From contig NC_068369.1 of NCBI RefSeq assembly GCF_020536995.1, positions 20,155,421 to 20,219,420 of the forward strand: a stretch of 64,000 bases of DNA, in the 5' to 3' direction. Under the pieces are notes generated by a model. That model searched no databases. It worked only from the letters and a program-made list of their open reading frames with translations, and was not told where the DNA came from. Origin of the DNA: Dreissena polymorpha. Lineage: Eukaryota > Mollusca > Bivalvia > Myida > Dreissenidae. The translations under genes and the position numbers were made by a program. Positions within the stretch are counted from its first letter, which is position 1. Each line of letters starts with the position of its first letter. Below, in pieces: positions 47,275-60,240 of this stretch.

Positions 47275-50200
47275 GTGACACTGGATACCCTTTTTTGAAA
47301 AGGGGCGTGTGACAAAGGCACACTTACTCAAATAAAGAATGTCTTTGGACATAGAAATGTTAAAAAAAAGCTTCAGACTGTATGAACCATTTGACAAACT
47401 TTTTGGACTTTGTAACAGAAGGTCACATTCTGTTATTAGCAGCACAACTTCGAAAAAATGAGAATTTTAGCAAACAGCTAAAATCTTTGGAAGACGTGAC
47501 ACAGTTGGCCAAGGAAATTATTCAATTCATATGGCCAAACACCAATGAATACATGGCTGCCGTTGAAGATGACAGGAAGTATACATGCATATGTGATGAA
47601 GAGGATGGTGAGTAAAGTCAGAATTGACAGGAAAAAAAGAGAAATAATTCAGTTTAAATATAATAGCTTACTTTGTGTAACAAACCAATATTCCATTTGC
47701 ATTACAGCAGTCTTTTATAAGTCAAATGACTAAGCAGTTTTCATTCTCAAAACAGGAGGTGCAGAATGGATAGAATGTTCAAGTACCATGCGTTGCCCAA
47801 CGAGATGGTTCCACAAGGACTGTGTTGACGTGCCGGATGGATCAGAAGATGATGACTGTTGGTGCTCCCCAGAATTTCAAGCACGGGGCCTAAGTGCATA
47901 TTGCTGTGGCAAACAGTTGGAGAGCACATGGATACGGTGCTCATCAGAGGCTGACTGTGTACGTAGCGAGTGGTTTCACACAGTCTGTGTGGGGACAAAC
48001 GATACTTCTGGTTAGTGTCATAATTAATTATTTTGCATAAAAATATATCATTTATCATTTTAAGGTTATTAACTTTAAATACTAATTTCTGTTAATCTTT
48101 CAATTATGATTTTTTTCAGGCATATGGCATTGTTCTGAAGTCTGTAGGTCAGGCAAGGACATTGATCACAAACAGGCATATGCAATGAGTGTCCTGTGGC
48201 GTGGTCTCATGCACATGGAAGAAAGGGATGCGGAGAGGGAAAACGACGGGGAAGCCATGATAAGTTTTTGGCGACTGAATATGCTGGAGTTTTGGGAACA
48301 TGGCCTCTACAAATACCTGACACTGGCCTTTAGACTGTTGGCCTGTAAGATGATATTTATTAAGAAACCAATATGAAATTAATGTTATGAATTTCTAAAC
48401 AAATTTCATACATTTAAATCATAAAAATGCATTCATATATTTTAACAGTAAATTTGATAAAGTATAATTATAGCTTTTATATCCATTATGTTATTATTTT
48501 GCATATTTTTATGTGTCCGGAAATGCAACAATCCGAAGTAATGTATACTTTTTGTTCATATAGCTGTTAATGGTTGGATGCCCAAGCGGATATCAGAAAA
48601 CCTGATATGAAACAGTACGGCCAATTTGCGAGGGGAACCTGGATGTAATGTACCTTTGGACCTGCTGAATGAGTTCCTAAACAATGAATTCAAATTGTTG
48701 TTGTTAAATCTAATTATGGCGTCGTTGTCGCCTATGGTCTCGTTGTGCTTTGACGACTGTTGAAGTCGTTTTCATATATGTGCAAAAATTTCTCTTGTTG
48801 CATTTTCACTTGATACTTTTTTTACACTTTATGTCATTTACATCTAAAGTCTGTTTGTTTCCATGATGAATTTGCCAAATGAATTGAACAGTTCTTCTTT
48901 TGCATGTAAAGTTATGTCCGGTATTTCTCCAACTAAAGTTGCCAGTTTAATATCAGAACATGATATATTATTTCTATGTTATATTTCTTCAGTTCTGTAT
49001 TGAAGACTTAATCTTTCTTGTGAGTATTTTGAACAGTCGAATATGAAGTGTTTTATAGTTGCTGGTGTTCTACATGCTTCACACTCCACATCTTCGCTGT
49101 TTGTAATCTTGGACCAGTGAGCCTTTAAGCGAGTATGTCCACTAAGTAATTGGTTCACTACATTGAATATTTTTTTTATTTTTTTTGCCAACGCAAGCTC
49201 TGGATCCCGGCTTTGGGATGCACTCTTGGATTTTTGTTGTTTTTTCTGAATTCAGATATTGAACTTCCCATTTTTGTATTGATTTTATTTTCATTAATTT
49301 ATTACTTCTTTGCATCTTTCTTTTCATAACACTGATTGTCTGTTTTGAAGTCATAATTTCTGTTGCTGCTAGTTTAGCTTGTTGATCTGCTAATTCATTG
49401 CCTTGAATATTTATATGGCCTAGTATCCAGTGTACTTCAACAGTATTACCTCGTGCTTCAATGTTTTTAGTTTAAGCTTGATATTTAGTATAATTTTCAA
49501 TGTTTCTTGTGGAATTTCACATGCAAAAAGCCGTTGTTATTTTGCTGTCGGCAATCTGTGAAGATAATTATTTCCTGTTTGTAATGTCCCTGTTAATCAT
49601 CAACAAAGTTTAATCCTATTTCAATTCCCAATAATTCCCCCGTGTAGTTGTTTGATATTTTTGCAACACCTTGCTTTAAAAGTATTGGGCTACACATATA
49701 CCCATTTAAATATATAACTGCCTCGGCTCCTGTCGGTCCTGGATTTCCAATTGAAGATCCATCCGTTGAATATTAGATTTCATTATTTGAGCACCTATTC
49801 AAGATTGTATTTACATTTTCCATTTGATGATCTTTGTTTAGTTTGAAGTTCTCAGTGTACACTTTTTGATTTGTTCTTGAAAGTCCCATGTATTCTTTTA
49901 GTATTCAAACTCTTTTTCAATACATTCGAATTGCACATTTACGTTCTATGAATCTACTCATTGTAGGAATAAAGGGGTAGGTTTGTTACTGTATTGTTTT
50001 TGGATTTGCAAGCCATCTATTAAAATCGGTTTCAGAGTGTCATTTTCTTCTCTTTTTGATGCCATTCGATTATCTTTTCTGCCCTGTCTTAACTTTAAAT
50101 GTATATTTATTGGAATGGTATTAGTTAAGTATCTCCATTGTTTCTGTGCTGGTACTACTTACACATCCAATGGCTTTAAGCATTGCACTTCTTTGTACTG

Positions 50201-52375
50201 TACAAAATTTGTTGATGCTTTGTCTGTAGCTGTGGCTAAAACTGAAGCACCATATCCAATAATGGAAGAACTAAGGATTTATACAGCTTCATGTAGTTGA
50301 TTGACAGGCATTCATTGGTTGTAGTCTAACAAATTCTATCCAAACTGTGTAAGGCCTATATAAATCCTTCGTAGTTTTTTCCTTTAATATGGGTTTCAAA
50401 GTTAAGTAAGCTATCCAATGTATTCCTAGAATTCTTTTTGTTTTTTACTATTTTTTAGTTCATTTGAGTTGAACTTAAGTTTTGTCCATGGATTGAAGCT
50501 TCTTTCCTACCAATAAAAACTGTTGTTTTTTCTGGGGCTATGCTCATATTCCATTTTGTGCACCATTGGTTTAATTTTTCCAACTCTGTATTTGTAGATT
50601 GTATGGCCTTGTTGATGTCTGTATCGCTGTTGTAGAGACAAGCATCGTCTGCAAATTCTATGTGCTGGCACAGCACATTTGTCATACAGTCGCTTGTATA
50701 AAGGTTGCAGAGAGTGGGGACTAAGAACAGACCCTTGTGGGATGCCTATGTTTGATGTCATTACTGGTGATTTAAAATCATTGATCTTTAAGTAAAATTT
50801 TCTATCTGACATAAACTCTTTTAAATAAATCCACAGTCTTCCTCTTATGTTGTTTTCTTCAGCTTTTTCAACAGACCCTCCCTCCAAACTCTTTCAAAGC
50901 ATGACTCAAAATCCATTGTCACTAATACGGTATTTTCAGATTTCCCATGTTTTCTTGTATGTGTTCACCATTTTAAGAACTGCCTGTGTACATGACCTAG
51001 TTTTTTTTGTATGCATATTGAGTATTGGAAAACACATTTTCAGATTCTAGCTTCCATGTGAGCCTTAGTTTGATGATTTTTTCCATGAGCTTTCCAACCA
51101 CACTACCTAAGGTAATAGGTCTATATGATTTAGCTTCATTGTAGTTGTCCTTGTTTGGTTTGGGCAGCATAACTTTGGGGTCTAATTTGGGGTCTGGCAG
51201 TTTACCTTGCTCCCAACATCTCTGAAAGAGAAACTTAAGTCCCAAGCACCATCTGTTCTCCTCCCTTAGTTATCATTGTACCCAAAATTTGTTCTTCTGG
51301 ACTTGGAGCACTTAGTTTATTCATACCCTTAATTACCTCTTCTACTTCTTTTATTGTTATATCACTTTCCTCAACTTCTGTTGGTGTTTGTGTTAATTTT
51401 TGCCTTTCTGTTTCTTCTATTTGTACGGACATCTTGTTTCACTTTTTCATACCATTCTGGTAAATGATCTTTAACTGCCAACATTTCTTAACCATAGATA
51501 ATTTTCATCTATTGTAGATATCTTCATCATCTACTGCCAAAAATTATCATTTCTTAGTATTGGTTGAATCACTGGTTTATTGTAATTATTACTTGTTTCA
51601 AAAGTATGTATTTGTCGTTGTTGTTGTTGTTCTTTAAGTTCAATTTACATCTGAATATGTTAAGCGCACATTTAGTAACTATATCTTAAGAGCGTCTATA
51701 TGATCATGATAATCAGCTGTTCACTGTCAAAGGGAAAATGTAAACACAGGAGAGATTGAGATAAGTACTTGTACTTGCTACTTGTAATTAATAAATTTAA
51801 TTTTAGACCTGATTGGGAAACAAAAAAGTATGTCTTGCTAATGTGAACACGAACTCAGCTGAATAAAAAACTTTGTGAAAAGAAACTTTGATATAATGTT
51901 AAATTTTGCTGAATAAATATGTACTTTGAGAATAAAATATTTTGTATTGTTTTCTCATTACTATGCACACAGTTACTTAATCTTTCTATAGCAGCCTTAA
52001 ATTTTTGTTTTAACTTTTGTTCCAGCCAATCTGAAACGGATCAAAGGCCAGTATACCGATTCTGCAGTTCAGCGCTGCAGTCTGATTTCCGGAACAGTTG
52101 GGAAAGGTTTGGAAGAAAATTCATAAGCCAGGCAAATAATTGGTCGATCAAAAAGGGCACATGCAGCGCACACACGAGACTTAAAGAAGTTTGTGAAATT
52201 TTATAAAGGTGAACGCCTTTTCCAATGCCTGCCTGGAAGACATCACAGTTCTTATGAACATTTTGTTCACAGTATTCCACTGAGAACACCTTCAAAACTT
52301 AAGGACAGATTGATGAAATATTGTGTTAAAACTTGTCACAGAAAGGTTGTTGCGCTAATGAATCAGAATATTTGA
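47275..52375 (+). pseudogene. PHD-finger / DUF6589-like protein gene, decayed
   Basis: Five recognisable exons: about 47,275-47,608, 47,756-48,010, 48,120-48,344, 48,564 to about 48,700, and 52,026-52,375. Exons 1-3 join with GT-AG sites in frame. Exons 1-3 encode two PHD-like zinc fingers (CICDEEDG...CPTRWFHKDC...CWC and YCCGK...SEWFHTVC...WHCSEVC). Exons 3-5 resemble the DUF6589 region (FWRLNMLEFWEHGLYKYLTL; NLRGEPGCNVPLDLLNEFLN; QYTDSAVQRCSLISGTVGKG; CLPGRHHSSYEHF). Two in-frame stops (TGA in exon 4 near 48,606, TAA in exon 5 near 52,123), a frame change in exon 1 and a LINE inserted after exon 4 show it is dead. The 5' part is not found. Cellular role is unknown; expanded, mobile-looking members of such families make a transposon-linked origin possible. 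The DUF6589 assignment is from memory. Confidence 0.6.
48700..51640 (-). mobile_element. LINE with reverse transcriptase and RNase H, 5'-truncated
   Basis: Inserted antisense in the PHD/DUF6589-like pseudogene. On the minus strand: RT lead-in (VEEVIKGMNKLSAPSPE, about 51,330), fingers (KSYRPITLGSVVGKLMEKI, about 51,090), palm (IPQGSVLSP, then EFADDACLYNSDTDIN, about 50,650), RNase H (GPTGAEAVIYLNG about 49,720; HINIQGNELADQQAK about 49,400) and a C-terminal zinc-knuckle-like C..C...H...C (CEACRTPATIKHFIFDC, about 49,060). RNase H places it in the jockey/I-like group. Frames are broken in several places and the endonuclease is absent. The 3' end is near 48,700, where an AAC-type repeat tail (GTTGTTGTT on the plus strand) meets exon sequence. 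Confidence 0.75.
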
Positions 52376-52984
52376 TCATAATACACTATAGTAGCACTGA
52401 AGTAGTTGAATAAGTGACTTACATGCACTAACTATTTCTAACTTACAACTTTGAAAGTAATTGCTTAATATTTATGGAAAATTAATAACCAATTGCAGCT
52501 TATAAAATTAAAAATTTTGTCTATTTTTAAATTGTTCAGTAGGACATTGCACCGTGACAATTAACTTACATACTTGCATGATTTTTAGCATGGATTTGCT
52601 GACGGTGGCACTGCTCACTTTTCTTGATACGAGTTTTAACAGTAGACTTCACAAAGTCTGAGAAAATCTTGTACAATGCACAGGCTTCATGTAAATGTCA
52701 ACATATATAAATGGCAGCAAAATATCCATATCACATTTTGTAATTGAGTACTTGATGATGGCCAGGATTTATTGCAAAAATGGCCTTAGCATATGCAGCC
52801 AAATGTAGGTTGTGTTTTCTAATCCTCATTAGCAACTAAGTGAGTATTGTTCAAACTTTCACAGTTGAATGGCCTAAATGTGAAGATGGCCATATAAAAC
52901 ATGAGATTAGTTCCTTGTTTGACAGCAAATATACAAAAAAAAAAACCCCAGCAGTATAGCACTCCCATTGAATGGTAAAAAATG
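52376..52984. other. Spacer, no gene seen
   Basis: 3' flank of the PHD/DUF6589-like pseudogene, AT-rich. Confidence 0.4.
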
Positions 52985-53640
52985 TCCATACATGAGCTGT
53001 TACGGGCCATAACTATGTCGTTCATTGTGAACTTTTAAAATCATTTGGTACATTTGTTATATATCATATATATCATATCATTGGCAGGAGGTCTAAATTC
53101 GAAAGAATTACGTCGATATCTCCAAGGTCAAGTTCACACTTTGAGTTCAAAGGTTAAAAATGGCCATTAATGAGATTGTCCCGGCCATAACTATGTTGTT
53201 CATTGTTAGATTTTAAAATCATTTGGCACATTTGTTCACCATCATTGGCAGGAGGTCTCAATGCAAAAGAATTAGATATCTCCAAGGTCAAGTTCACACT
53301 TTGAGTTCAAAGGTTAAAAATGGCCGTAAATGAGATTGTCCAGGCCATAACTATGTTGTTCATTGTTAGATTTTAAAATCATTTGGCACATTTGTTCACC
53401 ATCATTGGCAGGATGTCTCAATGCGAAAGAATTACGTCAATATCTCCAAGGTCAAGTTCACACTTTAAGTTCAAAGGTAAAAAATGGCCATAAATGAGAT
53501 TGTCCCGGCCATAACTATGTTGTTCATTGTTAGATTTAAAATCATTTGGCACATTTGTTCACCATCATTGGACAGTGTGTCCTGCAAAAGAATCACGTTG
53601 ATATCTGCAATTGCAAGGTTACACTTTTGTCCACCATGCT
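52985..53640. repeat. Tandem array, unit ~162 bp, about 4 copies
   Basis: Repeat starts at about 52,985, 53,157, 53,318 and 53,482 with AATGGCC(A/G)TAAATGAGATT. Each full unit contains 'ttgttcaccatcattggcag' and 'tccaaggtcaagttcacac'. It lies between the 3' ends of the two convergent decayed genes. Confidence 0.85.
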
Positions 53641-53717
53641 TTCATTGACTGATGGATTTATGCGTGTCCAAATGTTAAATTAAACATTAACATGAACATG
53701 AACATTTCTTCTGGCAG

Positions 53718-56192
53718 TTACAAGCAGCGCAGGCACATATGACATTCACACGCAACGCCTTTGCTGTTATTGCCACACACTTTTGTTGGTGCCTTGAATG
53801 TCGGAGTCACCGACAACAAATCCATAATGTATTGCCGGTAGCATTCCTCACTCTTGACAAGTGTCTTTATTTCCTCTGAACAGTTCAGCAGGGATACTTT
53901 GGTAGCATACATTTTGGCCTGTGCTGCCTTTCCATCACGACCAGCCCTTCCGACCTCCTGCCAATAATCTTCTAATGTTAATGGTGCCCCCAGTGTATAA
54001 TAAGTCTTGTATCTGGAATGTTTATGCCAATGACAAATGCAATTGTAGATATTAGAAATCTTGTGCAAGAATCTGGTTGTGTAACTCTTCCAAGATGGAC
54101 TTAAGGTCACTGTTACACATACCAGAATGGTACAGTTTAAACACCTTGGCGCCATCAGCTGCATTCTTAAGGTGTGCCGTAATGTCCAAGGCAAGTCTTG
54201 CCATCTGAGTGATTCCACTTGAAGTAAATTTCACTTGTAATAATAAATAAATAAATAATTATCGGTCTTGTGTTATATAAACATGTAGTTCATGTTTCAT
54301 TAATTTGTTATACTCAAGATAGTATATTTTTCAATTCATTAATACACTGTTATATTCTTATAAATTATAGGAATATAAAAGTGTATTAATGAATTGAAAA
54401 ATATATAAGTTATACTGTCCATTAAGTACTGAATTTTTTCATTTTCATGTAATACCCTTGATTATTTCTTAGAAAGTCATGTTCTTTGTAGCTTTATTTT
54501 ACATTATGAGCAGGTATTTCCCGAAATATTTGCTATGGCACGGAAGGAAATATTTGTGTATCATATGTTACTGGGGTACAATAGGAAGTATTAATTGTAA
54601 TTGTTTTATCTCATTATTGTCTAACTTATTGTACATACGTTACATAGATAACAGCTTTCTCAGCCATCTTGCCCCTTTCAATAATCTGGTCTAAATACCA
54701 GGTCATGGCTGTGAAATCCATCCCAGATTCACACTTGATCTCCAAATGTATGTTAGGTCTGGAAAAAAATACTTTGAACTTTATATCTATCAAGTGCATG
54801 TATATATATTGTCTTCTATGAACCAAAATGTGGAGTATTTGTTACAAATATGCAATTAAGCTATACACTGTAAATGTCTTAGGTGTTTTGCAAATTATGA
54901 ATCGATTGCAAGTATCATATAAAAAAAAACAATTGGAGTCATTGCAAATTCATGATTATATACCTGTCTGGAACCTCCCATTCAACTTGAATGTCTAGTT
55001 GGAGTTGCAGCTTCTGGATCAAAGCTAGCCGCACTGTCTTGGTGCATGTGGCAGATAGAAGTAGCACTGGCACATTGGTGAAAAAAACTTCTCAGCTAAA
55101 CTATTCTGTTGATGCTGGTCTGAACTCATCACCCATAAATAAGTTAAATGCTAAGTATAATTTAAAAAACAACATCCAATATTAAAAATACATATTCTAG
55201 CAAACGAGTAGGAACTATAAACATGTTAGTGCATTTAATTGCAATCACATTTGAGAACTTGTGGTCATTTATTAATGAAACCTATCTCATGCTCCATAGT
55301 GAGGATTGTACCTCCCAATTACTTAGTGTTCACCATATTCATTAGAACCTTGTCATTTTCCAGTGTTTGGCGCATATTAAAATAATTTTTCAAAGCGAGT
55401 TACTGACTGAAAATGATTCATGTGGAAGTAATTGTATTTTAAGTGACTATAACTAATTTAATTACCAAGAATGAAGTAGATGAGCTTCATCTATAGCCAA
55501 AAAGTGACATTTTATCAGTGTACACATTACTTTCCAGAAAAAAAACCTCCACGTTTCGATGTTATCCAGAATCCCAGGGGAGAAGAAAATGATGGTGTAC
55601 ATCCCATCCTCAAACCCTGTTAACAAGCATTTCATCAATTTCAAATGAAATATATGAATTAATTGTAAATATATCAGAACAAAATTAGGGATCTGTTAAA
55701 TGAGATTGCAAAGCTGAATGATTTTTTTTAATCCAAACACTATTATTTTTTACTTTAATGTTATGCTACTTTATTCTTTAACTAACTTTCATATATATAT
55801 ATTTGTAAATAAATATTGGTGGGGAAAAAACAGAACATATGTACATATATATTTCACCCACCTTTCTTTTCTTCTGCACTGATATCAGGACCACAGATAA
55901 CAGCACTTATGCCCATACTAGCCAACTGGCGAACCTGGTCATTCATTAGAGACCTTAGTAGGGAAACAACAATGGCATAGAAATGTCTCTTATGCATGTT
56001 TTTCATCATAAGGGTTGGCAGAATGTAACATGCACTTTTACCAAACCCTGTTGGAAAAATAGCCATACAGTCAACTTTGTTGACAATGCTGGCTATCACA
56101 CTAATCTGTTTATCATTCAAATCATTGAAAGTGAACTTGAATTCGCCCTTAAAAAACTCGAATTCTCGCGATATTAAATCTCGAGTAGCCAT
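53718..56192 (-). pseudogene. RecQ-family DNA helicase gene, decayed (five exons)
   Basis: Exons on the minus strand: 56,192-55,862, 55,616-55,466, 55,134-54,964, 54,758-54,644 and about 54,235-53,718. Helicase motifs in order: Q-like FNDLNDKQ, motif I AIFPTGFGKS, Ia VVSLLRSLMNDQV, II AIDEAHLLHSW, III LLLSATCTKT, a second RecA lobe (RPNIHLEIKCESG; LYHSGM), V ISTIAFVIGINIPD (usually AFGMGI) and VI YWQEVGRAGRDGK, then a cysteine-rich tail CECHMCLRC. RecQ enzymes unwind DNA 3'-5' using ATP. Two in-frame stops in exon 3, a lost AG acceptor before exon 3 and two frame changes in exon 5 (before motif V and in the G run before APLTLEDY) indicate a pseudogene. RQC and HRDC domains are not seen. It converges on the PHD/DUF6589-like pseudogene. 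Confidence 0.75.
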
Positions 56193-56820
56193 GCTTAAAA
56201 TACGCCACCGGAAATATCAATCGATTATCCGTAACATGTATATTGCATGTACTTTCAGTCAGGAACTTTAAGTACTTACCAACACCGGGTAGATCTACTT
56301 ATTTCTTGTTATTTTTGAATGAACACCTGCTATCTAACAATATGTTACGAACGAACAGTTTCATTACTATCATATTTGAAAGTTTCAACGACATCGGTAT
56401 GCAGTTTTCGCCAGAATAATTAAAATAATCTAGTGTACTGTAAAAAGCGATCGTAATGTTTACGAAAATATTAATAGAAACGGTCATGGTCGATCCGAAT
56501 GTATCCGAGTGTAACTCTCGCAGTCACGTGACGAAGCAACAATATCGACCAAATCAGATACTGTTTACTGATTACAGACATTTTCAGGTATATGTCACGT
56601 TATATGACAAGAAAAACATAAAATGATAGCCTTAAGTGATGAATTTGTTTCTCTGAGCCAGTTAGCTATGGTATTTTCTATATAAACTGCAAATTTACTG
56701 AATTATTGCATGACATGAATATGTTACGACTCTGTTTGACTTTCGATATTTAATTTCCAATATAAAGAAGTGAAACTCCAGCTGCTGGAGCAGTATTGAA
56801 TTTTCATTAAAAACAATTAG
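56193..56820. other. Upstream flank of the RecQ-like gene
   Basis: No gene, TATA box or terminal repeat recognised. Confidence 0.4.
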
Positions 56821-57030
56821 TTGGTCCTTTATTTAAGGCAAGTGACCGATTGCCCAAACAGTACAAAACAGCACAATACAGCACAATACAAACCAACATA
56901 AACACAAAATATGAATAAAGCTGGGGTCACCGCCTTGGAACGGTCAATGCAAAGCATTGGGGGTTTAAACCTGGTTATAGAGCGCTCAACCTCACACTTG
57001 GCCCAGCAATATTCATAATACATTTAAGTG
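56821..57030. repeat. Bivalve-type interspersed repeat fragment
   Basis: Contains 'gcttggaacggtcaatgc'-like sequence ('ccgccttggaacggtcaatg') and 'gggggtttaaacctggttat'. Related phrases occur near 12,110, 14,250, 32,250 and 34,050, so it is a dispersed family of unknown class. Confidence 0.5.
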
Positions 57031-57189
57031 TAAATAAAATTTAACGTCATAGCATTGCAACTCAAATTAAAGAATAATAAAAGGGAATTAAAACGCATTC
57101 AATTTAATTACTATTTAATTACTCAATTGCATTGAAGATACAAGAGTAACAGAATTACAACTTTTTGACGAACGATCAAATAAAACTAT

Positions 57190-60100
57190 TAACAATTGTC
57201 AACTACATTCCTTCTTTATAGAAAAGATTTGAGAATGTAGAATCATAGAGTTAATATCTCAGATAATCATCGCGCAAATACAGGAAGAAGCAGCAATAAT
57301 GGGTGTAAAAATTCCATATTACATAGCTTGGTTGTTTATGTGACTGCTAAACAAATTAAAAATAAGTCTTGCAGTAATTAAATAAGAAAAATAAAGTTTA
57401 TTTTGGAACTCCTCTTCATTTTCACTCAGGATTATGGTGTCATCTGCATAGAGCAAGACAAGTAATTTAAGGAAGAAAATTGAATTATTTATATTAACCT
57501 CTAGACTTATCCCATCACCCGTTTGTTGTAAGAAGGCATCAAGATCATTCATGTATATTGAAAAAAGTATAGGAGATAGATTTTCCCCTTGTCTCACTCC
57601 TAAAGAACTAGAATACATTTGTGATAATTCACCATTGAGAGAAACACACGATTTAATATTAGAATACAGATTTTTATAACGGTGAATATTTTACTTTGAA
57701 TGCCCAGTTTAATTATTTTGTGCAACAGACCTGATCTCCAGATAGAATCGAATGCAGCCGAAAAATCTATGAATGTACAGAATAATTTTCTTTTAGCAGC
57801 CCTTAATTTTTGGATAAGCATATTTAATGTAAAAATATTGTCGCATGTCGAATAACCAGAACGAAATCCAGCTTGATTTTTATGAAGTAATTCATTATCT
57901 TCTAGAAAAGTGTTGATTCCTTTGTTAATTACGGCTGTAAATAGCTTGCCTAAGTAACTTAAAATTGTAATCGGTCTGTAATTGTTAGAATCGGGCTTTG
58001 ATCCTTTATTTTTAAATATGGGTTTTATTGCACCGATTAACAAAGTTTCAGGTAAGATTCCGGTGTCTAAAATTGTGTTAAAAAGACTGCAATATATTGG
58101 GAGCATTTTCAAAGAAGTGTTCTTAAGGAATTCATTTAAAATATTTTCAAATTGCGATGGCGCTTTCCCATTTTTTAACTTTATAATCATTTTATTTATT
58201 TTGTTGCAGGTGATGGGTGTATTCTGGGTTTCGACATTATATGTTTCTGGTGTGCCATGTCCATCCGGGTCTGGTGGCAATATATCGGGGTGTGTAGTTG
58301 AGTTAGTATCTTTAAAGAATTTAAAAAAAATGTTCGATATTCGGGCTGTCATTTACTATTTTACTTTTATTTATATTGTTTAATAGATTCCAATATTCTT
58401 TGGGTTTCGAGGCATTCATTGACCGTAACTTATTTTCTACAGTATAGTTATGTTTGTTTATGAACGTATTGAGCACGTGTTTATAGTGGCGGCTAGCCGA
58501 ATCTAGGCTATGTTTATTTACTTGGGATTTGTGTAATTGGTAAGCTAAAGTGCGTGGTTGTATTTACTTCTTGCCTTGTGGCATTGAGGCCCAAACCATG
58601 GTTTTGGTGCAACTTTTAAATTGGAAGTTTTACGTCGTTGTTTATTAATTTACCGTGGGAACGATTCACGCGCAGACTGTTGGACAAGATTTGAGATTTT
58701 ATTCGTAATTGTGTTTAAAAATGTTTGTATGTCATTATTTGGGCGGTTATTCAGCAGCTCTTGTATTTCATTAACTTGTGTATTGTCTATATTGGATACA
58801 AAATCGATAAGTTTATTAGGATTCCATTTAGGGGGGGGCGGGGTATGTTTTTAGTGTTTTTTTCTGTGATCGGGATTAGGTTTACAACACAGGGTAGATT
58901 TACTGTGATAGATAACAGGCTATGGCCATCTGATAAAAGTCCGTCAACGTCAATTATCTCGAACTCGTTTACATGATTAAGTAAATTGATGGACAATAGG
59001 GCATAGTCAATCACCGATACATTTCTCTAAGTGTGTTTCCCTATATTTGAGTCCTTACCAAAGCGACCATTCATGATAATTATGTTATTAAACATATTTC
59101 TAATAATTTATGTCCTGTGTTATTGGTTTTATTACATTGTGATTTACGTTGGAGTGGGATACCTAGTTGGGTTAATATTTGTGAAGGGTGAGACGTGTTC
59201 ATCGTGCATTCGTCAATTTGTTGAGATAAAAAGTTATCAAGGTCGGTGTAATCGGGTAAATTGGATGTGTAACCATTAAAGTCACCAGTTAAAAGTATTT
59301 TCGAATTGTGTGCATGTATTAGTGATTTCATTTTCTAGTAGGAATAGTTCATCATCACTGTGGAATCTTGATTGTTCTGGGGGTATATACACGTAACATA
59401 TAACGAAATTTTCTTGTCCATTACTTATTTTTAGCCAAAAAATGTACTCACATTTAGATTCAAGTTTTGTTAAATTTAGCTTATTCATTTCATTTTGTTT
59501 ATAAAATATTCCAAACCGCCTGATTTTCGCTTATAATTTTCTAGCCGTGGCTTAGATAAAAACGTATAATTAGGGACATCGATTATGTCAAATTTATCAA
59601 GTTTTGTTTCTTGGGTGCACAATATATCATATTTTGAAGTTTATTCTTGAAATTCTGGATAATTTGATTTTTCTTTCAGACCACATGCATTTAATGATCC
59701 TATCGTGATAGTAAAACGTTTGTCAGACATATTATTATACATATTCGAATTCAAGTTTGTTTTTGTAGTTACAGGAGATGGCGCGTTTTCAGCCGAGACT
59801 GCGTCACTGTCCGAAGAAAGGGGAAGTGCTAGATCAACATGTTCACATCGAGTTTTAGACGAGGAGCATGGCAAATAAACACAGTTAACACAAAAAGCCA
59901 TGTTCCCGGTGTGTCCCTAGACAACAGTCGTGGTGGGGTTGTCAATCACCGTGTTTCCGGTCGCTGGTCTTGAAGATGTTGCCGTAGACGCTTTTGACAT
60001 AACTGGGTGGACCTACAGCAGGTATCCGGTCTGTTTCGATGACAATTTGGTGGCTGAGGGAGACGCTTTTCTACCGCCAGTATTGGGTGCTGCTGGAGCC

Positions 60101-60240
60101 TTTCCTTTGGGGCGACGTGGCGTGTCGGTTCGGACCTCCGGTTCCTCGATTTCTGTGTCCGATATTGTGAAGATTATCATTTGGACCAGCGTTAATCAAC
60201 ATTGGATGAAAATGTTACCTCTCAAGTGGTAACGACCTAA
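57190..60240 (-). mobile_element. LINE (APE endonuclease plus reverse transcriptase), right copy
   Basis: Inverted counterpart of 40,700-43,750. Here the reverse transcriptase is open over 250 codons (57,600-58,352) from the linker (NKINKMIIKLKNGKAPSQF) through FIDFSAAFDSIW, then GVRQGENLSPILFSIY and LLYADDTIILSE in a second frame (57,319-57,618). The endonuclease part (59,488-59,080) contains FVICYVYIPPEQSRF and LLTGDFNGY. One break differs from the left copy: the G run at about 58,832 has one more base, closing the frame there. The shared truncation after YADD shows both derive from one insertion. Confidence 0.8.

Noticed and set aside
59930-60232. 100-codon plus-strand frame in the right arm
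   Set aside because: It is antisense to the 5' part of the LINE and has no independent support.
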